From Tepidimonas taiwanensis (GTDB lineage Bacteria > Pseudomonadota > Gammaproteobacteria > Burkholderiales > Burkholderiaceae_C): 64,000 nt of DNA. The stretch is from the NCBI RefSeq assembly GCF_020162115.1, contig NZ_CP083911.1, positions 2,686,001-2,750,000 of the forward strand. The letters are read 5' to 3'. The stretch's first letter is position 1. Each line of letters begins with the position of its first letter. The position numbers and the translations under genes were made by a program. Below, piece by piece: positions 51,514 to 60,955 of this stretch. Below the pieces are notes generated by a model. The model was not told the DNA's origin and did not search any database. It saw only the letters and a list, made by a program, of their open reading frames with translations.

Positions 51514-52464
51514 ATGGGCTCGATCCTGCTGGTGACGTTTCCGTTCTTTGCGCTGGTGGCGGCCGGTTATGGCGCGGCACGCCGGCGCTGGCTGCCGCTG
51601 GAGGCGATCCCCGGGCTCAACGGTTTCGTGCTCTTTTTTGCGCTGCCCGCGATGCTGTACCGCTTCGGGGCGTCGACGCCGATCGCGCAGCTGCTCGACG
51701 CGGCGGTGGCGGGGGTGTGGCTGCTGTGCGCGCTGCTCGTCGTCGGCCTGGCGGTCGCGGTCAGCCTGGGCGGGCGCATCCGCTGGAACGACGCGGCGTT
51801 TGGCGCTCTGGTGGCGGCGTTCCCCAACTCGGGCTTCATGGGCGTGCCGCTGATCGCCGCGCTGCTCGGGCCGCAGGCGGTCGGCACGGTGATCGTGGTC
51901 ATCGTCGTCGACATGGTGATCACGAGCTCGCTGTGCATCGCGCTGTCGCGGCTGGACGCGGGGGAGGGCGGCGCGCGCGCGGCACTGAAGCAGGCGCTGC
52001 TGGGGGTGCTGCGCAACCCGATGCCGTGGGCGATCGGCCTCGGGGCGCTGGCCTCGGCGAGGGGGCTGACGTTGCCCGCACCGCTGGACAAGACGGTGGC
52101 GCTGCTGGCCGACGCGGCCAGTCCGGTGGCGCTGTTCACGATCGGGGCGGTGCTGGCGCGCTCGCAGATGCAGGCGGATCACCCGATGCCGTGGCGCGAC
52201 TACGTGCCGCTGGCGCTGATGAAGCTCGTGCTGCACCCGCTGCTGGTGTTGCTGCTCGGTGCTGCGGCGATCCAGCTCGGCGTGCCGCTGCAGCCGACGG
52301 CGCTCACCGTGCTCGTGCTCACCGCCGCGCTGCCCAGCGCGAGCAACGTCTCGCTGCTGGCCGAGCGCATGGGCGCCGACAACGGGCGCATCGCGCGCAT
52401 CATCCTGGTGTCGACGGCGCTGGCGTTTTTCAGCTTTTCCGCGGCGGTGGCGTGGCTGCGGTGA
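51514..52464 (+). CDS. AEC-family auxin-efflux-like transporter
   Basis: Secondary carrier of 316 residues with about ten membrane segments in two repeats; starts MGSILLVTFPFFALVAAGYG with LNGFVLFFALPAMLYRFGA, a family feature, and PNSGFMGVPLIAALLG (about 110-125). Members export malonate, malate or other small carboxylates; the substrate here is unknown. It is divergent from rep and convergent to priA. Confidence 0.88.
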   Translation: MGSILLVTFPFFALVAAGYGAARRRWLPLEAIPGLNGFVLFFALPAMLYRFGASTPIAQLLDAAVAGVWLLCALLVVGLAVAVSLGGRIRWNDAAFGALVAAFPNSGFMGVPLIAALLGPQAVGTVIVVIVVDMVITSSLCIALSRLDAGEGGARAALKQALLGVLRNPMPWAIGLGALASARGLTLPAPLDKTVALLADAASPVALFTIGAVLARSQMQADHPMPWRDYVPLALMKLVLHPLLVLLLGAAAIQLGVPLQPTALTVLVLTAALPSASNVSLLAERMGADNGRIARIILVSTALAFFSFSAAVAWLR

Positions 52465-52466
52465 GG

Positions 52467-52490
52467 GTGTGCGGGTGAGGTCGCGCACAC
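52467..52490 (+). repeat. Hairpin after the AEC transporter gene
   Basis: GTGTGCG (52467-52473) pairs with CGCACAC (52484-52490) around a 10-base loop, 2 bases after the stop. No T tract follows, so an intrinsic terminator is not supported; it may mark the transcript end by another route. The rest of the gap to priA (to 52600) shows nothing clear. Confidence 0.4.
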
Positions 52491-52600
52491 GACCGCTTCC
52501 GCATGGCTGGGGGGTTTGTCTGGAGACACCGGCGTTCATCACCGGTACTGGACGCTGCGGAGGGGCACGAAACGTCTTGGTTCCGGATCAATAACCACAC

Positions 52601-54727
52601 TCAAAAACTCAACGGATCGACGTCGATCGCCCAGCGCACGAGGCCGCGTGTGTCCGGCAGGCCGCGCAGCGCGTGCAGGCGCGGCATCCACGCGGCCAGC
52701 AGCGCCTGCAACGCCGGGCGGTGGGGGCTTTCCAACAGCAGTTGCGCGCGCTCGATGCCGGCCACGCGCGTCAGCGCCATCGGCACCGGCGCGTAGAGCA
52801 TGACGTGTGCCCGTCCGGGAAGGTCGTGCGCGGCCTCGGCGGCGTGGCGCAGCCAGGCGAGCGCCGCCTCCAGCTGGCGCGCCTCGGCGCGCAGCAGCGC
52901 CTGGTGACTGAACGGCGGCATGCCGGCGCTGCGGCGCTCTTCCAGCTGTTGCGCGGCAAATGCCGCGTAGTCGTGCCGCGCCAGCGCCGCGAACATCGGG
53001 TGCTCGGGGTACGCGGTCTGCACCCACAGCTCGACGGCGCTGCCCTGCGCCGCGACGAAGGCGGCGTCGCGCCCGGCGCGGCCCGCCGCCTGCATCAGCA
53101 GCGCGAACAGCCGCTCGGGCGCGCGCCAGTCGCTGGCAAACAGCGCCCCGTCCGTGTTCACGCTGGCCACCAGCGTGATGCGGCGAAAGTCGTGTCCCTT
53201 GGCGATCATCTGCGTGCCCACCAGCACGTCGATTGCGCCGTCGTGCACGGCCTGCAGCGTGCGCTCCAGCGCCCCGCGGGCCCGTGACGTGTCCGCATCG
53301 AGTCGCCCCACACGCACGGGTGTCCCGTCTGCTCGCTGTAGCGTCGCCAGCGCCGCCGCAAGCTGCTCCTCGAGCTGCTCCGTGCCGCGCCCGAGCGGCG
53401 CGAGATCGACGTTGCCGCAATCGGGACAGGCCCGCGGGATCGGGGCGGTGTGGCCGCAATGGTGGCAGCGCAGGCGCCGGTCCGCCTTGTGAAAGACCAG
53501 GTGCGCGCTGCAGTGCGGACAGCCACTCTTCCAGCCACAGGCGTCGCAGGCGATCACGGGCGCGTAGCCGCGGCGGTTGAGCAGGACGAGCGCCTGTTCG
53601 CCGCGCGCCACGCGCGCCTCGATCGCGGCCTGCAACGGCGGGGCCAGCAGCGTACCCCGCGGCTGCTGGCGCAGGTCCACCAGACGCAGCCGCGGCCAGC
53701 GGGCGCCGCCCATGCGGTCGTCCATGTGCACGCGCCGGTAGCGGCCGCTGTCTGCCGCGTGCCACGACTCCAGCGACGGCGTGGCCGAGCCGAGGATGAC
53801 CCGACAGCCCGCGTCGGCGCCCAGCCGCGCGCGGTACACCGCCAGATCGCGCGCCGAGTAACGCGCCCCTTCCTGGCTCTTGTAGCTCGGGTCGTGCTCC
53901 TCGTCCACGACGATCAGCCGCAGTTGCGGCAGGCTGGCGAAGATCGCCATGCGCGTGCCCAAAACGATGCGTGCGTGGCCGAGGTGGGCGGCCAGCCAGT
54001 GCTGCAGGCGCTGCGCGGGCGTCAGGCGCGAGTGCAGCGTCGTGACCGCGTCGCCGAAGCGTGCGCGAAAGCGCTGTTCGAGCTGTGGCGTCAGGTTGAT
54101 CTCCGGCACCAGCACCAGCGCCTGGGCCTGCGGGTCGCGCGCGAGCAGCCGCGCCGTGGCTTGTAGGTACACCTCGGTCTTGCCGCTGCCGGTGGCGCCA
54201 AACAGCAGGATCGGCTGGTCGACGGTCTCGATCGCCGCCAGCGCCGCGGCCTGCGCATCCGTCAGCGGCGGTGGCGTCTCGGCCGGTGGCGGGGAGACCG
54301 GCGGTACCGGCTCCGGGGCCCGCTGCAGGCGCCGCTGCAGCCGCGCCGCGTCGAGCTCGCGCAGCGCCGGCGGCAGCGCCGCCAATGCGACCTCGCCCAG
54401 CGCCCGCTGGTAATAGCGGGCGGCAAAGCCCACCAGCTCGCGCCACTCGGCGGCCAGCGGCGGCAGCGCCTGCCACGCTTCCGAGATCGGACGCACCGGC
54501 GTCGCCGGCGCGGTGGCGGGCGTCCCCCACACAATCCCGACGACCGCCCGTGCACCGAGCGGGACGCGCACCAGCGTGCCCGGCGGCAGCGCCACGGTGT
54601 GGCAGTAGGTCAGCCGGTCCCCGAGCCCGCTGTGCGCCGGCGTCGGAACCACGACGTCGAGGAGGACTTCGGTCGCGGGGTTGGCGTCACCTGTTTCGAC
54701 GGGGTCGCAGGATGCTTCGGCAACCAT
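52601..54727 (-). CDS. priA: Primosomal protein N' (replication restart helicase PriA)
   Basis: Superfamily 2 helicase that reloads the replisome at stalled forks. 708 residues from the ATG at 54727 (an ATG at 54760 adds 11). N-terminal DNA-binding part starts VLLDVVVPTPAHSGLGDRLTY; Walker A GATGSGKTEVY about 183-193; DEEH box VVDEEHDPSYK; and the zinc-binding cysteines CDACGWKSGCPHC and CHHCGHTAPIPRACPDCGN; later GTQMIAKGHDF. The family is somewhat longer in E. coli (732), so this is a normal size. Confidence 0.95.
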   Translation of the reverse strand: MVAEASCDPVETGDANPATEVLLDVVVPTPAHSGLGDRLTYCHTVALPPGTLVRVPLGARAVVGIVWGTPATAPATPVRPISEAWQALPPLAAEWRELVGFAARYYQRALGEVALAALPPALRELDAARLQRRLQRAPEPVPPVSPPPAETPPPLTDAQAAALAAIETVDQPILLFGATGSGKTEVYLQATARLLARDPQAQALVLVPEINLTPQLEQRFRARFGDAVTTLHSRLTPAQRLQHWLAAHLGHARIVLGTRMAIFASLPQLRLIVVDEEHDPSYKSQEGARYSARDLAVYRARLGADAGCRVILGSATPSLESWHAADSGRYRRVHMDDRMGGARWPRLRLVDLRQQPRGTLLAPPLQAAIEARVARGEQALVLLNRRGYAPVIACDACGWKSGCPHCSAHLVFHKADRRLRCHHCGHTAPIPRACPDCGNVDLAPLGRGTEQLEEQLAAALATLQRADGTPVRVGRLDADTSRARGALERTLQAVHDGAIDVLVGTQMIAKGHDFRRITLVASVNTDGALFASDWRAPERLFALLMQAAGRAGRDAAFVAAQGSAVELWVQTAYPEHPMFAALARHDYAAFAAQQLEERRSAGMPPFSHQALLRAEARQLEAALAWLRHAAEAAHDLPGRAHVMLYAPVPMALTRVAGIERAQLLLESPHRPALQALLAAWMPRLHALRGLPDTRGLVRWAIDVDPLSF

Positions 54728-54765
54728 ATGATCGGCGCGGGGATTTCGTGGTTGTCCCAAGATCC

Positions 54766-54959
54766 TGTGGATAAGTTTGTTGGCAAGCTGCGGATGCCGT
54801 GCGGAAAGCCTTGATTCTCAAGGCCCGGCGTCGGGTTGCGCAAAAACGCAGCACCAAAAAGTCTCGATAAATCAATGAATTGATGGCTTCTCCCGGGTGC
54901 GCCCCGGGTGCTGCACGAACGCCGCCGGCCGTGACCGCCCCCTGTGTTGCTGTGCACAA
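54766..54959. promoter_or_regulatory. DnaA-box-like 9-mers between priA and hemE
   Basis: The minus strand reads a perfect TTATCCACA at 54774-54766, and an 8/9 match TTGTGCACA at 54959-54951 in the same orientation. Between them lie an AT-rich dyad ATCAAT-GA-ATTGAT (54871-54884) and a duplicated CCCGGGTGC. The priA promoter must also be in this 262-base gap. Two boxes are too few for an origin by themselves. Confidence 0.4.
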
Positions 54960-54989
54960 CCCATCGGCGTCCCGCTCCGGCGGCGAGGT

Positions 54990-56102
54990 TTACGCGCCGC
55001 CCCGCATGCGCCGCGAGTGCGCATGCACCGTTTCGACGAGCGCAGCGACGTTTTCCGGTGGCGTGTGCAGGCTGATGCCGTGGCCGAGGTTGAAGATGTG
55101 CGTCGGGCCCCGCCGGGTGCGGTCCGTGTGCGGCGCGCCGAACGATTCCAGCACCCGCACCGCCTCGCGCGCGATCGCCTCCGGCGTACTCAGCAGTACC
55201 GCCGGGTCGAGGTTGCCCTGCAGGGCCTTGCCTGGCCCGCCCGGCTCGCCACCCACCAGCCGCCGCGCCCGTCCCAGATGCACGGTCCAGTCGACCCCCA
55301 GCACGTCGCAGTCCAGCGTCGCCATTTCCTCCAGCCACAGCCCGCCGCCCTTGGTGAAGACGATGCGCGGGATGACCTGCCCCGCGTATTCCCGCGGCAG
55401 TTGCGCCAGCACCCGCTGCGTGTAGGCCAGACTGAACGCCTGGAACGCGCCGTCCGCGAGCACGCCGCCCCAGCTGTCGAACACCATCACCGCCTGCGCG
55501 CCGGCTTCGATCTGGGTTGTCAGGTACAGCGCCACCGCGTCGGCGTTGACGGCCAGCAGCCGGTGCATCAGGTCCGGGCGGCTGTACAGCAGCGTCTTGA
55601 CGTGGCGGTAGTCGTCCGAGCCGCCGCCCTCGACCATGTAGCACGCCAGTGTCCACGGGCTGCCGGAAAACCCGATCAGCGGCACCCGTCCGTCGAGCGC
55701 GCGCCGGATCGACGTGACCGCATCGAACACGTAGCGCAGCCGCTCCATGTCCGGCACGGCCAGCGCCGCGACGTCGCTTTCGGTGCGCACGGTGCGCTCG
55801 AAGCGCGGGCCCTCACCGGCGGCAAAACGGAGCCCCAGCCCCATGGCATCCGGCACCGTCAGGATGTCGGAAAACAGAATCGCCGCGTCCAGCGGGTAGC
55901 GCTCCAGCGGCTGCAGCGTCACCTCGGTGGCGTAGTCGACGTTCGTGGCCAGCCCCATGAAGCTGCCGGCCTTGGCGCGCGTGGCGCAGTACTCCGGCAG
56001 GTAGCGCCCGGCCTGGCGCATCAGCCAGATCGGGGTGTGGTCGGTCGCCTGCCCCAGGCAGGCGCGCAAAAAGGTGTCGTTGCGCAGCGCAGGGAATGTC
56101 AT
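54990..56102 (-). CDS. hemE: Uroporphyrinogen decarboxylase
   Basis: Converts uroporphyrinogen III to coproporphyrinogen III in haem synthesis. 370 residues; signature 1 PIWLMRQAGRYLPEY (24-38) with catalytic arginines, the FSDILTVPDAMGLGL segment with the key aspartate, GFSGSPWTLACYMVEGGGS, and FNLGHGISLHTPPENV near the end. Full length without defects. It lies between priA and dsbD on the same strand. Confidence 0.97.
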   Translation of the reverse strand: MTFPALRNDTFLRACLGQATDHTPIWLMRQAGRYLPEYCATRAKAGSFMGLATNVDYATEVTLQPLERYPLDAAILFSDILTVPDAMGLGLRFAAGEGPRFERTVRTESDVAALAVPDMERLRYVFDAVTSIRRALDGRVPLIGFSGSPWTLACYMVEGGGSDDYRHVKTLLYSRPDLMHRLLAVNADAVALYLTTQIEAGAQAVMVFDSWGGVLADGAFQAFSLAYTQRVLAQLPREYAGQVIPRIVFTKGGGLWLEEMATLDCDVLGVDWTVHLGRARRLVGGEPGGPGKALQGNLDPAVLLSTPEAIAREAVRVLESFGAPHTDRTRRGPTHIFNLGHGISLHTPPENVAALVETVHAHSRRMRGGA

Positions 56103-56137
56103 GGCGCCCGATTATCGTCGGGCGGCCTGTCGGCCAC

Positions 56138-58345
56138 TTATCCCGCCGATGCCGCCTGTCGTTGGGCGGCCGCCCGGAAGGCCGCGCGCACGTCTTCCTT
56201 GCGCAGGATTTCGCTGAGCACCTGCGGCGCGCGCCCTGGCACGTGTAGCACATACACCGGCACGCCGCTGCGCCCCAGCGCGGCGAGCGCTTCGGTGATC
56301 ACGGGGTCGCGCCGCGTCCAGTCGGCGCGCAGCAGGGCAATGTTGGCCGCGCGCGCATCGGCCAGCACGTCCGCGTCTGACAGCACAGCGGCCTTGTTCA
56401 CCTGGCAGGTCACGCACCACGCGGCGGTGAAGTCCACGAACACCGGCCGCCCCGCAGCGAGCAGCTCGGCCTGCCGCTGCGGCGTCCACGCGTCCCACGT
56501 GGCGTCGCGCGTATCGGCGGTGGCGCCAGCGTTCGCCTCCCGGCCCACGTACGGGCCGGCCCACACCAGCGCCGCTGCCAGCAGCACGGCGCCGATGGCG
56601 CCGAGCCAGCGCCGCGCCGCCCCCGGGCGGCCCAGAGCCCACAGCAGCCACGCCAGCGCCAGCAGGATCAGGCCCAGCGCGCCCGCCCCATCCATGCCGG
56701 TCTGCTGGCCGAGCACCCACCACAGCCACAGCGCCGCGGCGAACATCGGAAACGCCATCGCCTGCCGGAACGTCACCATCCACGGCCCCGGCCGCGGCAG
56801 CCGCCGTGCCAGCGCCGGCCACTGACTCGCGGCCAGGTAGGGCAGCGCCATGCCCAGCCCCAGCGCCCCGAACACCGCCAGTGCCTGTGCCGCCGGCAGC
56901 GTCAGCGCCAGCCCGAGCGACGCCCCCATGAACGGCGCGGTACACGGCGACGCGACGACCGAGGCGAGCACGCCGGTCAGGAAGGCGTCCGCCACCGGGT
57001 GGCGCAGTTGCAGCCCGGCCAGCCCCGGCGGCGCGAGCTGGCCGAACTCGAACAGCCCCGCCAGATTGAGGCCGATGACGACGAACAGGGTGGCCAGCGC
57101 CGCCACCACCCACGGGTTCTGTAGCTGGAAGCCCCAGCCGACCGCCTCCCCCGCCGTGCGCAGCGCGAGCAGCGCCGCGCCGAGCGCGACGAACGACAGG
57201 ACCACCCCGGCGGTGTAGGCCAGCCCCCCGACGCGGTGGGCGCGCCGGTCCGCGCCGTGCGCCTGAAAGGCCATCACCTTGATCGCCAGCACCGGAAAAA
57301 CGCACGGCATCAGGTTGAGGATCATTCCGCCCACCAGTGCCCCAAGCAGCGCCAACCCCAGGCCCAAGGCCGTCGGGCCCGCGGCACCGGCCGGGGCGGA
57401 CGGTGCCGGCAGCGGCTCCCGTGGCGCGGGCGGCGCCGCCACCGCCGGCCACGTACCCGCGACCGGCCACTCCAGCCGCACCCCCGCGGTGGCCGGGCCG
57501 TGCGCCTCGGCCGGCGGTGGCGCCACCACGAACGCGAGCCGCGTCGGCGACTCACTGCGGTACGGCGACAGCGGCACCGACGCCTGCCAGCGCGCGCCGT
57601 CCCACCGCTGCTCCCATGGCAGGCCCGGCGCGATCAGGTTGCCCGTCTCCGGGAAAAACTCCAGCCGCTGCCCCCGCCACGCGGCGGGCAGCCCGGTGAT
57701 GTCGAGCAACAGCCGGTCGCCCTCGACGCGCAGCTCGCCGCTGGCGCCGTCCAGCGCACGCGGCGCCGCGGCCCACGCGGATTCAAACAGAGAGCCATGC
57801 GCCGTCTGCGCCGACTGGGTCGGCACACGCAGCCGCAACCACGCTTCCTCCGGCACGCATTCGGTGCGGCAGATCAGCCACGTCGCGTGCAGTTGCACGT
57901 CCAGTGTGTCGCCGGTGAACCCCGGCTCGACCGTCACCGGCACGGGCAGCAGCAGCGTTCCGTCGAAGCCGTAATTCGCCAGCTCCCCAAGCGGGAATTT
58001 GCGCGGCGTGGGCCAGGCGATCTCACCCGCGCGCACCCCCGGCGGCAGCGTCCACTGCAGCTCGATCGGCAGGCCCGAGTCGCCCGGGTTGCGCCAGTAC
58101 GTGTGCCACCCGGGCGCGTGGTCCAGCCGCAGGCCCAGCCACACCGGCTGCCCCGGGGTCACGCCCTGCGGCGCGTGCACCAACAGTTCGACGCGTGCGT
58201 ATTCCGTTTGTGCCGTCGGGCCTGCCGAGGGAGCAGCGGCAGGGCCGCCTTGTGCGAGCGCCGTTACGCCCGCGGCCAGCAACAGCGGGGCGAACGCGCG
58301 GGCAACACGCGCGCCGGCTCGGAGCAACCAATCAAAAACAGCCAT
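56138..58345 (-). CDS. Thiol:disulfide interchange protein, DsbD/ScsB type
   Basis: Inner-membrane reductase carrying electrons from cytoplasmic thioredoxin to the periplasm. 735 residues from the ATG at 58345: signal peptide 1-31, a large N-terminal periplasmic domain (to about 335) with a Cys-X3-Cys pair in LICRTECVPEEAWL (about 158-162), about eight membrane segments with LMPCVFPVLAIKVMAFQ and VASPCTAPFMG holding the transmembrane cysteine pair, and a C-terminal thioredoxin domain with FTAAWCVTCQVNK (about 640-652). The large N-terminal domain resembles ScsB more than the short one of E. coli DsbD. Confidence 0.9.
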   Translation of the reverse strand: MAVFDWLLRAGARVARAFAPLLLAAGVTALAQGGPAAAPSAGPTAQTEYARVELLVHAPQGVTPGQPVWLGLRLDHAPGWHTYWRNPGDSGLPIELQWTLPPGVRAGEIAWPTPRKFPLGELANYGFDGTLLLPVPVTVEPGFTGDTLDVQLHATWLICRTECVPEEAWLRLRVPTQSAQTAHGSLFESAWAAAPRALDGASGELRVEGDRLLLDITGLPAAWRGQRLEFFPETGNLIAPGLPWEQRWDGARWQASVPLSPYRSESPTRLAFVVAPPPAEAHGPATAGVRLEWPVAGTWPAVAAPPAPREPLPAPSAPAGAAGPTALGLGLALLGALVGGMILNLMPCVFPVLAIKVMAFQAHGADRRAHRVGGLAYTAGVVLSFVALGAALLALRTAGEAVGWGFQLQNPWVVAALATLFVVIGLNLAGLFEFGQLAPPGLAGLQLRHPVADAFLTGVLASVVASPCTAPFMGASLGLALTLPAAQALAVFGALGLGMALPYLAASQWPALARRLPRPGPWMVTFRQAMAFPMFAAALWLWWVLGQQTGMDGAGALGLILLALAWLLWALGRPGAARRWLGAIGAVLLAAALVWAGPYVGREANAGATADTRDATWDAWTPQRQAELLAAGRPVFVDFTAAWCVTCQVNKAAVLSDADVLADARAANIALLRADWTRRDPVITEALAALGRSGVPVYVLHVPGRAPQVLSEILRKEDVRAAFRAAAQRQAASAG

Positions 58346-58431
58346 GGTGGACGATGGATCGGACGGTACCGCGGGAGGTTCCCCGGGCGGACTGCGCCGT
58401 GATTGTGCGCCAGCCGCCAACCGCGGCCATG

Positions 58432-58448
58432 CCTATCCGCGCGATAGG
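58432..58448. repeat. Palindrome in the dsbD-cfa divergent gap
   Basis: CCTATC (58432-58437) and GATAGG (58443-58448) flank CGCGC. It stands in the 188-base gap between the divergent dsbD-like and cfa genes and could be an operator or a small hairpin in the cfa leader. No clear promoter boxes are recognised nearby. Confidence 0.35.
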
Positions 58449-58533
58449 GTCCAGGACCTTTTCAGCGCCGGCGGATTGGCCAACAATCGGTGCTCGCAAT
58501 CGGCATCACCACGAACCGGAGCGAGGAGACGGC

Positions 58534-59772
58534 ATGCTGTCGATCGACAAGGCATTGGACGGTTGGGTGCGGCGGTGGCGCGCGCGGGTCAATCTGCCAC
58601 TGCGGGTGCGCTGGGCCGTCGGGGGCGAGACCGGGCCGCAGTGGGATCTGGGCGATTTCGCGCAGCCGCGCGTGACCATCGCCATGCGCGATGTGGCGGC
58701 GTTGCCCGCGCTGCTGTCGCCGAGTCTCGACTCGCTCGGCGAGGCCTATGTCGAGGGTCGCATCGACGTCGAGGGTGCCATCGACGACGTGCTGGCGATG
58801 GCCCACACGCTCGTCGCCCAGGCCGATGACGAGGACCGCCGCCCCGGCGCGCTGCAGCGCATGGTCAAGGCGTTCACGCATAACCGCAAGCTCGACCGCG
58901 AGTCGATCCAGTACCACTACGACGTCTCCAACGCGTTCTACGCGGAATGGCTCGACCCGGCGATGGTGTACTCGTGCGCCTACTTCGAGCATGGCGACGA
59001 GGACCTGGCCACCGCACAGCGCAAAAAGATCGACCACATCCTGACCAAGATCCGGCTGCAACCGGGGCAGACGTTGCTCGACATCGGCTGCGGCTGGGGC
59101 GCGCTGGTGATGCGTGCGGCCGAGGCGTTCGGGGCGCGCTGCGTCGGCATCACCCTGTCGCAGGCCCAGTACGACCTCGCGCGCGAGCGCGTCGCCGCCG
59201 CCGGACTGGCCGACCGGGTCGAGATCCGGCTGCAGGACTACCGCGACGTCACCGGCACATTCGACCGCATCACCAGCGTCGGCATGTTCGAGCACGTGGG
59301 CCTCAAGCACCTGGCCGACTATTTCCGCCTCATCCGCGAGCGCTTGGCGCCGGACGGCTGGGCGCTCAACCACGGCATCACGACGGCGGACGCACACGAC
59401 GGCGAGACCCCGCACGGCGGCGGCCGCTTCATCGACAAGTACGTCTTTCCACACGGCGAGCTGCCGCATATCTCGACGGTGCTGCGCACGATGCAGGAAG
59501 GCGGCCTCGAGCCCTTCGACGTCGAGAGCCTGCGCCGCCATTACGCGCGCACACTTACCTGCTGGAGCCAGACCTTCGAGGCCAAGGCCGAGCGCCTGCG
59601 CGCGATGGTGCCGGAGCGCATCTGGCGCATCTGGCGGGTCTACCTGGCCGGCTGTGCGTGGGCGTTCGAGCACGACCAGATTTCCATTTTCCAAGTGCTG
59701 TGCCGCCCCGCGGGCCGCTCGGCACAGGAACTGCCGTGGTCGCGCCACTGGATCTACGCCCCGCGGGGGTGA
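58534..59772 (+). CDS. cfa: Cyclopropane-fatty-acyl-phospholipid synthase
   Basis: SAM-dependent methylene transfer to unsaturated lipid chains in the membrane. The ATG at 58534 behind GAGGAGA gives 412 residues; the open extension upstream to 58195 overlaps dsbD and is not credible. N-terminal lipid-binding part to about 110, then NRKLDRESIQYHYDVSNAFY, the SAM motif LLDIGCGWGALVMRAAEAFG (about 189-208) and a late FIDKYVFPHGELPHIS segment with catalytic residues. Stress-type regulation is common in the family; nothing in the sequence confirms it. Confidence 0.93.
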   Translation: MLSIDKALDGWVRRWRARVNLPLRVRWAVGGETGPQWDLGDFAQPRVTIAMRDVAALPALLSPSLDSLGEAYVEGRIDVEGAIDDVLAMAHTLVAQADDEDRRPGALQRMVKAFTHNRKLDRESIQYHYDVSNAFYAEWLDPAMVYSCAYFEHGDEDLATAQRKKIDHILTKIRLQPGQTLLDIGCGWGALVMRAAEAFGARCVGITLSQAQYDLARERVAAAGLADRVEIRLQDYRDVTGTFDRITSVGMFEHVGLKHLADYFRLIRERLAPDGWALNHGITTADAHDGETPHGGGRFIDKYVFPHGELPHISTVLRTMQEGGLEPFDVESLRRHYARTLTCWSQTFEAKAERLRAMVPERIWRIWRVYLAGCAWAFEHDQISIFQVLCRPAGRSAQELPWSRHWIYAPRG

Positions 59773-59830
59773 TAGGGGTAAGCCAACCCACGGCAGCGCC
59801 GACTGGCTGTCCCTCGCGGCACTGAATCGA

Positions 59831-59875
59831 CGCCCCTTCGGGGTGGCGCCGCCCCGGGCTGCTGCACCCCGGGGC
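59831..59875 (+). terminator. Tandem hairpins downstream of cfa
   Basis: CGCCCC-TTC-GGGGTG (59831-59845) is followed by GCCCCGGG (59851-59858) pairing with CCCGGGGC (59868-59875). They lie 58 bases after the cfa stop; a T-poor tail follows, so intrinsic termination is uncertain. The remaining bases to 59989 presumably contain the promoter of the next gene, with no clear boxes. Confidence 0.45.
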
Positions 59876-59989
59876 GCGCGCGGCTATTCATTCGGCGCAA
59901 AGAAGTTTTGCCTCCCTCGCAGCGTTCTGTGCTCGTGAGGAAAGCTGGGGGCTCAAGACAAAGCCGTGCCGGCGCAATAAGATGTGCGC

Positions 59990-60850
59990 ATGGATACCTC
60001 CCCGGATAGCCCGGTGGCTGCCCCGGGCCTCAAGCGCTGGGCCGATTTGCGCTGGCCCGAGGTCGCCGCGCTCGACCCGGAGCGCACCGTTGCCGTATTG
60101 CCGCTGGGTGCGACCGAACAGCACGGCCCCCACCTGCCGCTGGCGGTGGACACCGCGATCGCCGAGGCGGTGCTGGCCGCCGCGGGACCGCACCTCCCCG
60201 GCGATGCGCCGATCTACGTGCTGCCCACGCAGCCCGTCGGCTTCAGCCCCGAGCACGCGCGCTTTCCCGGCACGCTGACGCTCTCGGCCGATACCGCGCT
60301 GGCCCTCTGGCGCGACATCGGCGCGTCGGTGGCGCGCGCTGGCGTGCGCAAGCTCGTGCTCTTCAACGGTCACGGCGGGCATGTCGGCCTGATGGACGTC
60401 GTCGGGCGCGAGCTGCGCGCGCACCACGACCTGCTCGTCTGGAGCGTGCACTGGTTCCAGCTCCCGCTCATCGAGCCCGACGGTCACGACCTGGAGGCGG
60501 ACCTGTCGGCCCACGAGCGGCGCTTCGGCGTGCACGCGGGCCAGGTGGAAACCGCGCTGATGCTGGCCCTCGTGCCCGAGCGGGTGCACGATGCGGCCCG
60601 CGCGGACTTTGCGTCCACCTCGGCGCAACGGGCGCAGCGCTACCCGCTGCTGGGCAACGGGCGCAGCGCCAAATTCGCCTGGGCCATGCAGGACCTCAAT
60701 CCCGCGGGTTCAGCGGGCCATGCCGCAGCCGCCGACGCCGACTGGGGCCGGCGCGCCATCGCCGCCGCCGGCCGGTCGCTCGCGCAGCTGCTGCAGGAGG
60801 TGGTCGCGCTGCCGCTCGCGACCGCGGTCGACGGCCCGGCGTGGCCGTAG
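59990..60850 (+). CDS. Creatininase-family amidohydrolase
   Basis: Metal-dependent hydrolase of 286 residues from the ATG at 59990 (a GTG at 59984 is possible). LPLGATEQHGPHLPLAVDTA (38-57) supplies metal-ligand residues Glu43, His45 and Asp54; LFNGHGGHVGLMD and a later Glu complete the site. Members include creatininase, N-formylamide hydrolase in riboflavin-type pathways and mycofactocin protein MftE, so the substrate is open. It stands alone between cfa and a convergent phosphatase gene. Confidence 0.88.
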   Translation: MDTSPDSPVAAPGLKRWADLRWPEVAALDPERTVAVLPLGATEQHGPHLPLAVDTAIAEAVLAAAGPHLPGDAPIYVLPTQPVGFSPEHARFPGTLTLSADTALALWRDIGASVARAGVRKLVLFNGHGGHVGLMDVVGRELRAHHDLLVWSVHWFQLPLIEPDGHDLEADLSAHERRFGVHAGQVETALMLALVPERVHDAARADFASTSAQRAQRYPLLGNGRSAKFAWAMQDLNPAGSAGHAAAADADWGRRAIAAAGRSLAQLLQEVVALPLATAVDGPAWP

Positions 60851-60955
60851 CCTATCTGATGCTGCTGCGCCCTCCGATCGGGCGACCAGCCACGGGTGGC
60901 GCGCATGCCATGGGTCCGGTGTGACCCTTCACCCCCGTGACCCCGCGGCCGGTCG

